This document shows positions 11,334-33,540 of a stretch of DNA of 64,000 nucleotides, piece by piece; position 1 is the first letter of the stretch; every line of letters begins with the position of its first letter. Under the pieces are notes generated by a model, which worked only from the letters and a program-made list of their open reading frames with translations, did no database searches and was not told the origin of the DNA. The translations under genes were made by a program, and so were the position numbers. The stretch comes from Chrysopilus asiliformis (lineage: Eukaryota > Arthropoda > Insecta > Diptera > Rhagionidae), in contig OZ035960.1 in assembly GCA_964034945.1 (NCBI GenBank), positions 85,746,148-85,810,147 on the forward strand, given 5' to 3'.

Positions 11334-13132
11334 TATATATTTGCCTGCAGCAAGTATCAATCCAATTTTTTTTTTGATGGCCAACAACAGGGGAAACCGA
11401 TTTTTGAAAGCCCCCCCCCCCCAAGTCCTCCGTAGTGCGAACTTGAACGGTTTTCAAAACTGCGCATCGCTCTCACTGTACGAGACTATACTCTCGCTAT
11501 ACTACAAAATTCTGAACGAAGTTAAAAAGTCAGGATAGGTATCGATACCTTGATATTTTTAAATATCAATATTTTTCAAAAATTCGTCGATACTTTTTCA
11601 TCGATATGCTGCTCTCGATCTTTTTTAGGCATCGATGTTTTGTTTTCGATCATATATGTTTCTATGTGTGATGGTGTGATGTTATACAAAAAGCTAACGT
11701 GTTTAGCGGACAAGCAACAATGGGCCAAAACCAAACTGTCTGTTTATTTTTTTAAATTCTCTGTTTACTCTGTATGCATTTTTAAGTTGTCCAACACAAT
11801 AAATATTATATCTAAGCCCAGAGATCCCCTTATTAATTACTATTTAATTCAAAAGCAAAGGAAAACTCAAATATTTGAAAAGAATCCATTCAACATTTGC
11901 ACAAGAAAAATCATTTGTGATCGGGGAATACTTTAAAATTATCGTAGAGTTCAAAATCTGAAAAAATATCTTAACAATAAAGTAATAAACGATTAAAAAT
12001 AATTACATAATATTAAATTTAATAAAGTTCGCATATTTTTTTCGACAAAGTTAATAAATTGATATTACAACTGTTTAAATTGTGTTTAAGGTTAACTTTA
12101 GAACCTTTGCATCTTAAATGAATTATGAAATTATCACATGATCCTGCATGAGATAACATGTGGATATACCATTAATCTCAACTTTAATTTTATTTAGCTT
12201 GTGATGAATTAACTGAACATTAAAGAAAAATGAATCTTTTGAAAGACTCTTACAGACATGAGACGTTTTGTTTGAAAGTGAGATAAGTCCACTTTTCTTA
12301 TTCCGAGAAACGTCAAGACTTCAATTTGCATCGACAGCTATATAGCACAAGTAGTTCATTTACTATTACATAAGTGTTAGTGATTTGGAATAAATCTTGA
12401 CAGTTATTGATTTTTGCATCTATTGTTATCATTAAATTGATTTTTTTCCAAAAGTACAGTTGCTTCGCTTTCAAAAACGTCTCAAATAACTAAACACCAA
12501 TGCTAAATAAAATTAGCTACTAATATTACAAATTACAAAAGAATTAAAATATAAAGACGGATTGGCTTCGAAAAAAAAAATCTGTTTTTCGACATACAGC
12601 CATCACTTTTTGATCTTTTATATGTTGAATACACATTTTAATTATAAAATAAATTGTAAAAATATTATATAATATCGCACATTTATAAACATAAAAAATT
12701 ATATGCACTTTTTTATATATAGAGTTATAATTATAAAAAATATATACGTTTAATATAAAAATGTTAAAAATTAATTTAAAAAAAATTGTTTTATGCTTTG
12801 CTTCTTTTTAATTAAAAGTTTTACGTTTATATTCTTATGTTGTTGTTTTTTTACTTTGCGATTTAATGTTGCTATTTTTTCATTATTTTACTTCGCACGA
12901 AAATAAATACATATTTTTTTTATTATAATTATAATAATGCAGATATAAAAATCGTTTTACATTTCTCAATTCTTCTTCTAAAATACATATTTAAATGTAA
13001 TAAAAATAATTTTGTTTTAATTAAATTGTTTTAATTTATTCTCCTTACTTTGATTTATTTGTGTTTTGGGTTATCTTTTTTTCTTAATTATTTTTTTTTT
13101 ATTTATAATTATTTATATGTAGCATTATTTGT

Positions 13133-22900
<9,768 letters not shown>

Positions 22901-22988
22901 TTATTAATCTCGTCTTACGTCTGGATTTCACGAAATCACTTTTTTTTCTTATGTCGTGTCTTCGCGTAGCCCCTCTGGTGTTCCTTTG

Positions 22989-23789
22989 GTAATAAACAAA
23001 ACGTTGAGACACGGCTATTCTAATTAGCTCTGATGAGACTCCGCCACAACCGATCAGATATAGAAAAAAATATTTTCGTTTTACACTAGTTGAAGAACCG
23101 CAGATAAAATTCCAATCGGCACTAAATATTTTGAGGCGTAAGAATAATCACTTGACGTCCAAAATGCAAAAAAGGGCGTCACTTGATCGACATAATTTGA
23201 CGAAAATAATTCCTTTGTTTTCAATTAAGAATGAAGAAACTTAAATAGCTGATTAATTAATTCCGATGATGCGTTACACAGAAATCAAAATCCTCGCTTC
23301 GTCCCGTAGTTTCTTTAGTTTTTGTGACTCATTCAACACTTTTAACGCCTGAACCATTTCATTGCAAATAGAAAAAACTCCTCGGTTTTTTGCTTCTGCT
23401 GCTTTGCTTGGTCCAAGAAATTCTTTTTTCTTGGGTTTGTGTTGTCACTTCTTCAATGGAAAACCAATTTGCTTTGGTTTTCCGAGGTCCAAAATTTCAC
23501 GCACACCACTTCAAGCAGTTTTTCCTCAAAGGAGATGAAGCAAGGAACTATTTTAAATGTCCTTTTGACTAATAAATTGGCTAATTAAGGAAAATAAAGA
23601 CTTTTTCACTTGAATTCCAATATTAATGTGATAAACCACAGATCTAATAGAACCTAGATAACGCTATCTGCTTCTCAAATGGTCCCAGGAAATTCCACAC
23701 AATTCCAATGTAAGGGCCTTATACATGATTTAAATACTTGTCAAAGTTACTTGATGTCCAAGTAAAAAAATGAATAATGTAGAGTAGAG
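22989..23789. other. Region 5' of Ras
   Basis: Upstream of the Ras start codon. It probably contains the Ras 5' UTR, first non-coding exon and promoter, but no TATA box, initiator or 5' exon can be set with confidence. Open frames here are short and not conserved-looking. Confidence 0.4.
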
Positions 23790-24983
23790 AGCCTGTAATC
23801 TATAGAGTGGACATTGGGACGAGTAAAAATGGCCACCAAGCTGAAAACGCGCATGAAAAACTTTAAAAATTTGATTCATTGTTATAAATAATTGCCAAAA
23901 TAACTTAAGGTGGTTAATATATGTAAAAATAGCATGTTTGAGGTATCAAAAAAAATTGGAAACTCATAGTTGTTTTGATAAATTGAAAAATTGTTTACAG
24001 ACTGTTCTAATCTGGAAAAAAAGCTATTCTAACTGACCTAATAGACTGTTCTAATTGGAGTTAGTAGACTGTCCTACTCAGTAGCACAGTCTATTAAGGT
24101 AGCATGGCCACTCTCTAGGTTAAAACATCTAGGCGCCAGATTACACACGGCAATTTTCGGGCTTACTTAAGCCGATTTTTGGGAGAAACGACTGAGGAGG
24201 GAAAAGTTGCCACTCGAAATCATGGCTTATCGACAATCTGCATACATGCAAAGTGTGTGAACCGGTTTGGGAAAAGTAGTAGGCAGAAATCATTTTCGTT
24301 CTGACCGTCAGCAGGTAAACATCTTGGGAAGTATATGAGCAGCAGCAATTTCAATGGTTTGAGTCCACACACACCCATGTAAACTTGTGTACCATATGCA
24401 AACAGGATTGGCTTTTTTAAGCCACAAGTGTAAGCACATTGGCTTATTAAGCCCAAAAGTTGCCGGCTTATTTAAGCCAAATGTAATCTGGCGCTATGTC
24501 TCTAAGCTAGGCCAGCTCAGCCATATTCCTGTTTAGAAGTTCGCATTTTTCCTCACTTTGGTACGAAACGAAACACGCCACGTTAAGCTCTAAACAGACA
24601 CTTGGCTCAAGTGCACGATGGGCCTAAAGGTGCCTTTCCTAAATGTCATTTCAACATAACCCAAAATCGTGATGACGCCACCTCGAAGAAAAGCCGCAAT
24701 AAAATAGAAATAGAGAACGAATACTTAATGTTGAACGCTGAATATTTAGATGTTGAAAATATGTTTCCTGATATTAATAATGTTTATAACATTTTCGACC
24801 GACATCTTCCCAACACAAAAAAAAATAGGTTTGGAAGTTTAGTAAAGTCATATTCCATAGTTTTTTGTACGAACCACAATTATGTCTAGCTACAATTGCA
24901 TAAAATTTTTACGCTGGATTTCGGCTAATCAGCTTCGCGGTCATTTCTACACGTCCCATTGTCCACTCTCTATATTATAGGCT
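23790..24983. mobile_element. DNA transposon with about 35-bp TIRs, unassigned
   Basis: The left end AGCCTGTAATCTATAGAGTG continues with GACATTGGGACG. The right end is its inverse (CGTCCCATTGTCCACTCTCT then ATATTATAGGCT). Interior AGACTGTTCTAAT words repeat around 23998-24070. An unassigned plus-strand frame at 24602-24889 (contains PDINNVYNIFDRHLP) starts on a non-ATG codon and matches no family I know. A separate MITE is nested at 24133-24494. The superfamily is not clear from the ends. Confidence 0.55.
24133..24494. mobile_element. Nested MITE with GCGCCAGATTACA ends
   Basis: The ends are GCGCCAGATTACA and TGTAATCTGGCGC. The interior repeats TTAAGCC/GGCTTAA words. A second, inverted copy lies at 39752-40045 and shares long stretches (for example CAATTTCAATGGTTTGAGTC), so the element is mobile and moderately recent. 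Confidence 0.75.
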
Positions 24984-25199
24984 GTCTAGTACATATAAAA
25001 CATTTTTTCGAGATGAGTTTTGCAGAAAACTAGACAGAGACAGACGCATATGAATTTCCAGTGCGAAATACAGAATGCGAGCACGATACGTTTATAGGAA
25101 GATATGATAGGGATTTGAATCTTATATTCTAACCATACATTCAAATTTCCGAATGATAATAGCTTGCAGCAATAGCAACAGCGACAGAAAAAACAAGAA

Positions 25200-25268
25200 T
25201 GCATGGAATTCAGTACGGGAAAGCCATGGACTTGGAACCGCAGAAGTCCCAGGTTCGATTCCCATGTT
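25200..25268 (+). repeat. tRNA-derived sequence (SINE head or tRNA relic)
   Basis: A B-box-like GGTTCGATTCC is preceded at the right distance by an A-box-like TTCAGTACGGGAAAG. The outer segments CATGG and CCATG could pair as an acceptor stem. The T and anticodon stems do not pair well, so it is unlikely to be a working tRNA. A decayed tRNA or SINE promoter fits better. Confidence 0.35.
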
Positions 25269-25667
25269 TAGCTTTTTATTTTTTCTTTGCTTTTAATTTT
25301 TTGTGCAGTTTTCGATATTTTTAAATAATATGCACGTCAAAACATTCGTTAAATTTAAGTGGAAACAGAATTCATCTTTTTAAAATTTTATTAAATTGCC
25401 GTCAGCGCCATCTATTGTATTGAATACATTATTGAAGACACCTATTAAAGATATAATAGGATGTGCTCCATACCAATGTTTTTGGTCTGCTTTTAGTTTG
25501 TGTTCAATACGCGTATGCAAGACTTTACTAATAAAGTGTTAAAGACAGCTTCGCTGATTAAATATTTAAGCTATAGAAATATGTGAGCTATTTTTACGCT
25601 ATATTCAATTTCAATGAGTATTTGGCGAATAATTCAACATTTACAAATCATTCGTTGAATTAAGGTA

Positions 25668-25790
25668 TAGAACCTGAATCGTACGTCACGTTGACAGGTC
25701 GAGTAAAATCAACGGGATGCTATGAGTAGGGTACCTTAATAACGCACTTTAGTTCCTCCTCTACTAGGAGTATGGACAGGCGGCCGAGCT
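25668..25790 (-). repeat. Fragment of dispersed repeat (see 29670 and 59440)
   Basis: TCGAGTAAAATCAACGGG and GCTATGAGTA match the inverse of 59730-59760. AGTTCCTCCTCTACTAGGAG matches the inverse of 29677-29700. It is therefore a partial, rearranged copy of the repeat found 5' of UBAP1 and 5' of UBL7. Confidence 0.55.
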
Positions 25791-26348
25791 TTCGTGCTTT
25801 TCTTCCGAAATCTTACATTTTAGAAGAAAATGCACGCTTTTTTTCTAGACCTTTGATTGGTTTCAAATTTGTTTTAAATAATAGAGCATTAAAAAATCTG
25901 CAAAAGCTCTGAAAAACGATCTTTTAAATATTAGTATAAATATTAAAAAAATTTAAAAGAAAGTGAAAGCTTTCGGGGTTTTTCCGAAAATTGCGGTTAG
26001 CAACTGGATGGCGTAAAAATTTGTTTAAGGTAGTATTTTAGTGTGACGAGCCAAAAAAATCAAATTTTTTGTTGATGCAATTTTCGAAGGTTTATTGTGT
26101 GTAGAATAAGTTGCAGAAGGATATCTTCAGGTGTGCTTCGAAGGTCAATGTATTGTATTACCAGAGTCGGCGCCATGTTTTCAAAATTGCTTTAATTGTT
26201 TTCTCAGGAACCAATGAACCAATCGGGTTGCCCCTTTACACATATCTTCGGGAGATGTGTGCCTGCGACCGGAATTACAACTATATTCAAATACTTATTT
26301 TTACAAAAGTAGCAACCGAAATATATAATAAATATATAACCAACGAAA

Positions 26349-27198
26349 TCTATATATATAAAAATGGATGTATGTATGTATGTATGTATGTATGTATGTA
26401 TCTTCTTCTATATTACTAAAAATGGATGTATGTATGTATGTGTGTTTGTATGTATGTATGTATGTATGTATGTATGTATGTATGTATGTATGTATGTATG
26501 TATGTGGCTTATAGACTTCTAAGCCGCTGAACCGATTTTGACCAAATTTTCAGGAAAACTTTAGATTAGCACAGAGGGTGTTTCTGTGAAGTTTGGTGCA
26601 CCTACCCCTTAAGCTTCCCCCCTCTCCCATACAATCCAAAAAGTTATTTGCAAATTTCTCGAAAACGGTTCACTTTATTGCAAAACTCCAAGAACAAACA
26701 GTGTTTAGAATCCAATTCTACATAAATACTCAATACATGAAAATTCAATTGGAACACCTTTTGAAATTCTTATTGCAAAATTTCACTCTAATAAAAAATG
26801 TTGTATGTTTGTTTCTTTATGACTTTACCTCCTACAACGTTATTATATTGGGTAACCTGCTACTCCAAAAACTCATTAAAAAAAGGAATGCAAAGATACC
26901 AAAAATTGTTTGTTGGGTCACAAAGAAAAATGTCTTTAAAAAAATTTCCCTTTTTTGGGTTAATTATCTGCATTTGAGTCGAGGCCGAAGGCCGAGTAAA
27001 GAGGAAGGCGAGAGCTGAAATATATTTAAATAATTTTACGTAACCTCTCCATACATCAAATTCCAACAATTCAAGCGCGAGGGGCGAGGCCGAAGGCCGA
27101 GTAGTTGTGGAGGCCGTAGGCCGACGGGGGCAGGGAGGCCGAAGGCCGACCTGCGGAAGGGGGATGAACCGCGAAGCGGTTCGGGGCGCAGCCCCTAG
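26349..27198 (+). mobile_element. Non-autonomous Helitron with canonical ends
   Basis: It begins TCTATATATATAAAAATGGA (5' TC) and ends with GGGGCGCAGCCCC, a GC-rich hairpin, followed immediately by CTAG. It is inserted between A (26348) and T (27199), exactly as Helitrons do. A second hairpin GAACCGCGAAGCGGTTC precedes it. The interior has (ATGT)n microsatellites (26365-26503) and repeated GGCCGAAGGCCGA words. There is no Rep/helicase frame, so it depends on a helper. Confidence 0.8.
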
Positions 27199-27615
27199 TA
27201 TATAATAAAAATCGAAATTTCATTTCTAAAAGATCAGAATTTTTAAAATTTCCCATATTTCCCATAGAAACGCCTCAAGAATGTGAGACTACAGCCGTTA
27301 AGCCATGTTCCGGCTGTAGCCTCAAGCATATATTTAAGACTCGTTTTGGTTTTTTGTTGCTTCAGATTATCTGGTGAACCGCAAACATGTGAAACATCAA
27401 ACGACATTTTTTCACCCCGACTGTGGAGTGTCATTTTTTATATCTATTGCTTTATAAACAATTGTGTTTTTAATTGACATGACAAACGAAAAAGAGATAT
27501 TGTTTGTCACCTTTCTTGAACGCAAAAAAGCCAAGTCCTCTGGAATGCTGCCTTAAAGGTAAACAATCACTGAAATGTCAAAGAAATCAGCTGTTTAAAC
27601 TTTTATTCCGAAAAG
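27199..27615. other. Short intergenic spacer
   Basis: No recognisable feature between the Helitron and the next transposon. Confidence 0.4.
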
Positions 27616-29638
27616 CACTACCCAGTGAATGCATAAGTGCTTATTAAGTGCTTATGTACAACTTACGCCTATAGCTTACGGAGTGCTTATGTTCCCATAA
27701 CCGAAGCATTGCCCATTTCACATAAAATAAGCAGTATGCGTAAGCAATTCGTAAGCAGGTCGGAAGCTGCTAATAGATGGCGCTGTTTTCGGTATCACAG
27801 TAGATGGCGCTAGCTGTAAAATATTTCGACGGAAATTTAAAAAAAAGATATTTATTTTTTTATGTATATTTTTTGCAACTAAAATATACTTTCAAGTATC
27901 ACAAAATGTATAAATTCAAAAAAATTTTAAAAAATTCATATAAATTAACAGCTTTAATGTTTTGATGCTCAGTCTCATTTAGTTCGATGCTCACAGCGTT
28001 AAATAGACCCTGAAGGAGAATATGAAATTAAAAAATGATTAAATTGTAAACTTCAATTACCTTTTCCGTTTATTTTGCGATTTTTACTTTGATTTACACG
28101 GTTGTGAGAATCTGCAATCTGCTTTTTAAGCGACCGCTCGAAATTCTCGAAATTGTTGTCAAAACAGGAACCCCAAGCCTCTGAAAAAGAATATAATTTT
28201 AAAATCTTTATATATTTAATTAATTTTTACTTTTTTCTGAGAAGCAATAGAATGAAGCATTGCAATTAGTGATGAGCAATAAGTTATTACTCATTACAAA
28301 AGTAGAGGATAGTCCACCATCAGGGAGTTATTCTTGCTAACTTATGAAATATAATCGTTACAACAAATGTACCGATTAAACAGTAAAGATTACTTACCCG
28401 AACGTAATGAATTAGTTTCGGGTTATAAAAGTAAAGAGCTCAACCCGTCACTAATTGCAATAATGCGGAATACACATTTTCCGATAACGGGATTTATGGA
28501 AGTTCTGACCACTAGTAAATCCGTCTGTCTGTCCGTCTGTCGGTCTGGTTCCTCCAGGCGATTTTCGATTTCATCCAGCTGGTCTACAGACGTTATTGGT
28601 AAATTGATGAGTTCCGAAAATTTTCCACCTAAAAAATAATGAAACCTTTTATTATATAATTGAATTAAAAGACAAAATATCAGTGAACAAAAAATTTTCT
28701 TATACAGAATTGACGTTCTGACGCGTTGTAAGCCTAAGACAAGCTACCAGTAAAAAAAATCAAAAAACGTACGACATTTCAGATGTCTCGAGAACGGTAA
28801 AAGATATCGGTTCATGGTAAAAGGCAAAAATGAAAAAAAAATATTTGTTTTTAATTATTTTATGAAATATTCCGGACAAAAAGTGGACCTTTTTCTAGAT
28901 AAAATACCTGTGGGCAAAACTAAATAAATTCCTTTTAACTGGAAATTTCCGGAATAATGTCCATTTATTTTCCGGACATATGTCCTATTTATATTGAGAC
29001 TTTTGTCCGGATAAAAGATCATTTTTCCCGGACAAGATACCTCCGGGCGAAAGTCGCGGCGTAGCCGGTAGAAAACACTAACAACAACACACAAGTTTCG
29101 ATCGTGATTAGGAAGCCCCATGAATAGGCCCCCCTAATAGACGCCGAGCAAGAAAAAATTAAATCCGAAATGCGTTTATTCAATCACTAAACATTCAAGT
29201 AGTAAAAATAATTAAACATAATAAAACACGCACGAGAATTACGGCCCCATCAAGAAAATCTGTTTTCCTGAATTCTTTTGGCGAACACGAACTAAAAATT
29301 TATTTCGACACATTTGGCATATATTCTGAGAACACATTATCTCAGTTTTTAACACTATTAACCAATTATTTTTATTAATAAAAGAACAACTTACCTTCAA
29401 AATTTCGTTTCACGATCCAATGCAGGTGAATTTCAGCCAAAAATGAAACGTCAAACTAAAAGTTCCCGGCTTGGAGGTTTGGATCTTGGATCAAATTTTG
29501 TGATGGTTTGAATCTCCACCTCCCATGTATTTGCTAAAATCTCCTATCTTTTTCCCGCATGTTAATGTTGTATATGTCCATTTACCTGCTTACGACCAGC
29601 TTATGCATAAGGCCTTATTATTTTTTCACTGGGTAGCT
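27616..29638. mobile_element. 2-kb DNA transposon with CTACCCAGTGAA ends
   Basis: The left end CTACCCAGTGAATGCATAAG and the right end CTTATGCATAAGGCCTTATT then TTCACTGGGTAG are inverted. Interior AAGTGCTTATG words echo the ends. A second, short element with CCATCCCAGTGAA ends lies at 50391-50846 and looks related. No transposase frame is visible. The interior carries a GTCTGTCC patch near 28510 and CCGGACAAAA words around 28870-29030. It may be a composite of several insertions. Confidence 0.55.
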
Positions 29639-29669
29639 TTTAAATCACAAATATAGATGTTACTTTCAC

Positions 29670-30010
29670 GTGGCCATACTCCTAGTAGAGGAGGAACTAA
29701 AGTGCGTCATTGAGGTACCCTAGCTATGAGTACTCCCCTAATAATACGTTTTCCGATGCGGCAGCCGCATAGAGTAGGTCGAATTTCTACTTTTACATGC
29801 GGCAACGCACGGAAATGTCATTTCGCAAAAAAGTTTGTTTACGATTTAAGCAATTTAAGTATGGAACAACTTGAAAATAATTGTTTCGACGATAAACTAA
29901 TAGAAAAAGTGCAAAACAATGAATTAACTCCAGATTCGTTGCCGTACCCAACTGTCACCGCATTGAACTGTCAACAGGACGCACGCATGACATACGATTC
30001 AGGTTCTAGC
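29670..30010 (+). repeat. Dispersed repeat 5' of UBAP1
   Basis: TATGAGTACTCCCCTAATAA and the following 230 bp recur inverted at 59500-59735. Both encode a short shared frame (FTCGNARKCHFAKKFVYDLS, then NLSMEQLENNCFDDKL), which breaks differently in each copy. It may be a transposon-carried fragment of a coding sequence I do not recognise. It ends about 390 bp before the UBAP1 start. Confidence 0.6.
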
Positions 30011-30397
30011 TTTATGTGTATCTCACAACACCCATAACGGCGCCATACTTTTAAAAGGTACACATTGGGCAAAGAGGTACATATGGAAAGGTACGAACAA
30101 AAATTTACTTCGGCAATACTGATCTTGACAGTCAAAACCACTTTGACGTTTCGATAAAAGGAGAAATGGAAAATCTCTGTCCCAAATAAGATTTTGCTTT
30201 TCTTTTAGCAAAAGCTGCAATGAGTGGTGGAAGGAGTTCAAAGCATACATGCAGGTAAGGATTACATCAACAAATCGCCAGAAATTGATAATCTTTTCAA
30301 TTGAACTATCAAGTGACTCATGACATTGAAAAATTTCCCCGTGTTGAAAAGTCGTAATTACTAATTGGATTGTTTTAGCAGGACAAAAGACTTTATT

Positions 30398-32183
30398 ATG
30401 TCGCTCAATCCGTCGGATTATATGGATGGGCTGCCGGTGAAAATATCAGAGAAATACAAGCCCCCGCCGAAAGTATCCTTGCCACAAAGCGTTCACCAGC
30501 GTCTTAGCACTGAGGAGTATCCAAGCCATCCGTCGCTAGATTATGATTTCAGTTTGGAAAGAAATGTCATTGAGAAAATTGATCAATGGAAAGGTGTTAG
30601 AAATCTAGAGCGTGAACAAAGACGTGAACGTATACGAAAGGCCGAATTAGAACGGATTAGAATATTGGAAGAGAAACAAAAGCAATTACTGACTGATGTC
30701 TCGTATCCAAATGCCGATGAACTATCATCTGATGATGATGATGACGGGGCTAGCAATGAAACAAAAAAACAGGAACCTGTTAAAAATTCAGCAACAGCGG
30801 AGATTCGAATGGTCCAGCAACATCCCCATCATAGTTTCGATTCAATTTTAACGCCGACGATTGTGCCTGACCGATCCAATCAAAAATCACTAGCAACGGA
30901 GACAAGCTATAACTCATTACTTAAGGGAAATTACCATAAAATAAATTATTCCGATTTTGAAAACGATACTTCTTCGCCATTTGATAATATTGAGTTAAAA
31001 ACCATAAACGATTTAGATATTTTAGCTCAGGTTCTAAATGTTAGCCACGTACATTCCAAAAACGAGTCTGATACCCAAAATATTTTCGATGAAAACAAAT
31101 CAATAAACTTAGACAGTACAGAAAATAGAGCTGAAACAATGGATACGGATGCCACAAATAATGCGAATCAGTCTTTCAGTGCAACACAATCGCTGCAACA
31201 TCATCTTCACCAGCAACAACAAATGGCTGCACCAATAGATAATCAGACCACAGCAATTCATCAACAACCGAATAGTACTTACAGTGGTACAAATTACCAA
31301 CACAATCAATTGCAGCATCATAGCACACAGAATGCCAATAACTTTTATCCATCGTTGAATCATCGTCCGCAACAGACGCAGCATCCCATGATAGCAACAC
31401 AGAATTACGGAAATATAAACGGATGTCTAGCTAAGAATTTCTTTTATTACAACAATGTGCCGTCGAACATTGTTCAAAACTCCAATAATTATTTATTCAA
31501 TAATTACCAAAGAAACGCTGAACAAATAACACAGAAATATGATAAAAATAACCATTTTTCAACTGTAAATAATCATGCAACGTTTAATGATGATATGAAG
31601 ACTACAATATCAGGTGTTTCTTATGCAAATTGCCCTGATACTTACTCGTTAGAATCGACCAAATCCGTTAGTACTAATGCTAAAAGCAAATCGAAAAGCG
31701 TCCCTGATATATTAAAGGAATTGAATGATGAGATTAGAAATTCAGAAATACGCCGAACACGAAATCATAGTCAAACGTTAGATGATAATGAGAAATTATG
31801 TATAGATGAGTCTGGTACGGCACATAACATTGATTCATCCAAACGTAATCAAGACAACGCTAATAAGGTGTTCATGAAGCTATCTCCATCATCACAACTA
31901 TTAGCAAAAAATATAAGTCTTATGGGTTTTCCGCTGGATCGAGTTTCTCGAATAGCCGAGAAATTTGGAAATGACGATAAAAAGGTAATTCCAATATATT
32001 CCGAAATATATATGTAACTGTCAAGAACAAATGTTGACGTTTACTTTATGTTTTCAGATTGTTGAACATTTGATACCACTTAGTGAACTATTAGATTTAG
32101 GGTTTGATGAAGTAAAAATATCGGACGCGCTTTTTAGATTTGATAACGATAAAGAGAAGGCGCTTGATTATTTAATTTCATAG
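30398..32183 (+). CDS. UBAP1: UBAP1-like ESCRT-I subunit
   Basis: ESCRT-I component that binds ubiquitinated cargo on endosomes and helps sort it into multivesicular bodies. Exon 1 is 30398-31984 and exon 2 is 32058-32183 (GT-AG, phase 0), giving 570 aa. The N-terminal UMA-type segment reads GLPVKISEKYKPPPKV, then a basic heptad-rich helix (EREQRRERIRKAELERI) and an acidic patch (SSDDDDDG). The middle is a disordered Asn/Gln/His-rich stretch. The C-terminus (MGFPLDRVSRIAEKFG through DKEKALDYLIS) fits the overlapping UBA (SOUBA) domain and is split by the intron. The ATG at 30398 is used because frame extension to 30365 begins at TTG. Human UBAP1 is about 500 aa; the extra length is low-complexity. 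Confidence 0.88.
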
Positions 32184-32929
32184 TATTCAATTTATTTTAA
32201 AAACATCAGTACCAATATTATATATAACTACAATTACTATTATTATTGTTAATGATATAGTGGATGTAACTACAACAATACATTCATTCTAATTTACTAT
32301 TTGAGGGTAAAAAAAGCTGTTATATTGCATTTTATTTTAATGTTATTTATTCTAAAACAATTTTGCACCTAAACATTTTATTTTGATTTCCCTGTATAAA
32401 TAAAAATAATGAATTTTTAAATATCATGCATGGAATATTGATTATTTTACCTTTCCAAAATACAAGATAAAAATTATAAAGATCTGTTACCCATATAAAT
32501 GTAGCCAGAGCCAGCTTTAGGGGAGGAGAGGTCGTGCGGCACACGAGGGCGCCAAAAAATTGAATCGCAAGCGAATTGAAATATCAAGAAAATCATGTTT
32601 CGGTTTTAAATGCTTTAGCGATTCGAAAAAACACGTCCCTTGATAATTAATCTACCACTTTTGACTCTTAAGACTCCTTAGCGAAAACTGTACTGCCTTA
32701 CCTGTCAGGAACAGATAATAAATGAAATGGATAGATATATCAGTTATGAGAGTGAGTCTGACAACGAATGGCTACCGATTAAACACAATTCTGACTCCAA
32801 GCAGGAGCAACCGTATGGAATTCAACGCATCTAAAACCCAATCAATGCTGTTGTCGATGAAATGCGAAAAATCGAAACGGTCGAATTTATGAGTGAGTCC
32901 ATTATTGACTCTAAAAACATCAGAATGCG
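32184..32929. other. UBAP1 3' flank
   Basis: Probably holds the UBAP1 3' UTR (AT-rich, 32184-32340). No further gene is seen. Confidence 0.4.
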
Positions 32930-33540
32930 AAATAAACGAGAAGCTCCAATGGAGCTATCGTATTTTCAAAATTGCAAAGGAAGAATCGTAGACTTTCTGA
33001 GACGCTACAAAAAATATTCCTCACCAATCTACGTCCTAAACATTTACAAAACCTACATTCGATCGAGACTTGAGTATAATTCGCACATTTGGGCTAAAGC
33101 ACCAAAAACTGTCCTGCAACTGCTGGACCGAATTCAAAAACGTGCGATCCGACTGATTGAAGACAAATCTTTGACAGATTCATTACCGTCTCTCGAGCAT
33201 CGTCGCTCTGTTGGGATACTCAGCATATTCTATAGATATTTTCATGGGAAATGTTCCACTGAAATTTCCCAACTTATTCCTCCACGGCATGTTTTCCCTA
33301 AACCCTCTCGTGCAGCTGCACTTCTCCCCCATTTTCGTAGAGTAAAGTTTAGGAGTTCCTTCACTCTGCGAACAAGACTCTAGAACGATTTACCACCCGC
33401 AGAAGTTCAAAGAGAACATAAACACTCCTTTTGTCCTACCGACCATCCTGAGCTGTGCTTCAGTATCAAAGGGTCTTCCCCTAAGCTCTGGCTGAAATTT
33501 TAAAAAATCCTGGAGATGTCCTGGTAATCCGATAAAGTAA
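32930..33540 (+). pseudogene. Non-LTR retrotransposon 3' fragment
   Basis: The frame ending at 33383 carries the C-terminal part of a non-LTR reverse transcriptase ORF (IYKTYIRSRLEYNSHIW, LLDRIQKRAIRLI, HRRSVGILSIFYRYFHGKC). It continues after a stop with NDLPPAEVQ. It is the longest of three copies of this family (others at 20171-20640 and 56770-57125). All keep only the 3' end, as expected from incomplete reverse transcription. Confidence 0.8.

Larger units (their letters stand above)
24984..26348. other. Intergenic DNA without a gene
   Basis: AT-rich. It contains a tRNA-like stretch near 25200 and a fragment of a dispersed repeat at 25668-25790 (both listed separately). I see no supported exon. 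Confidence 0.4.

Noticed and set aside
29726..30037. 103-aa frame as a gene upstream of UBAP1
   Set aside because: The frame recurs in a dispersed repeat at 59440-59800 and breaks differently there, so it is repeat-borne.
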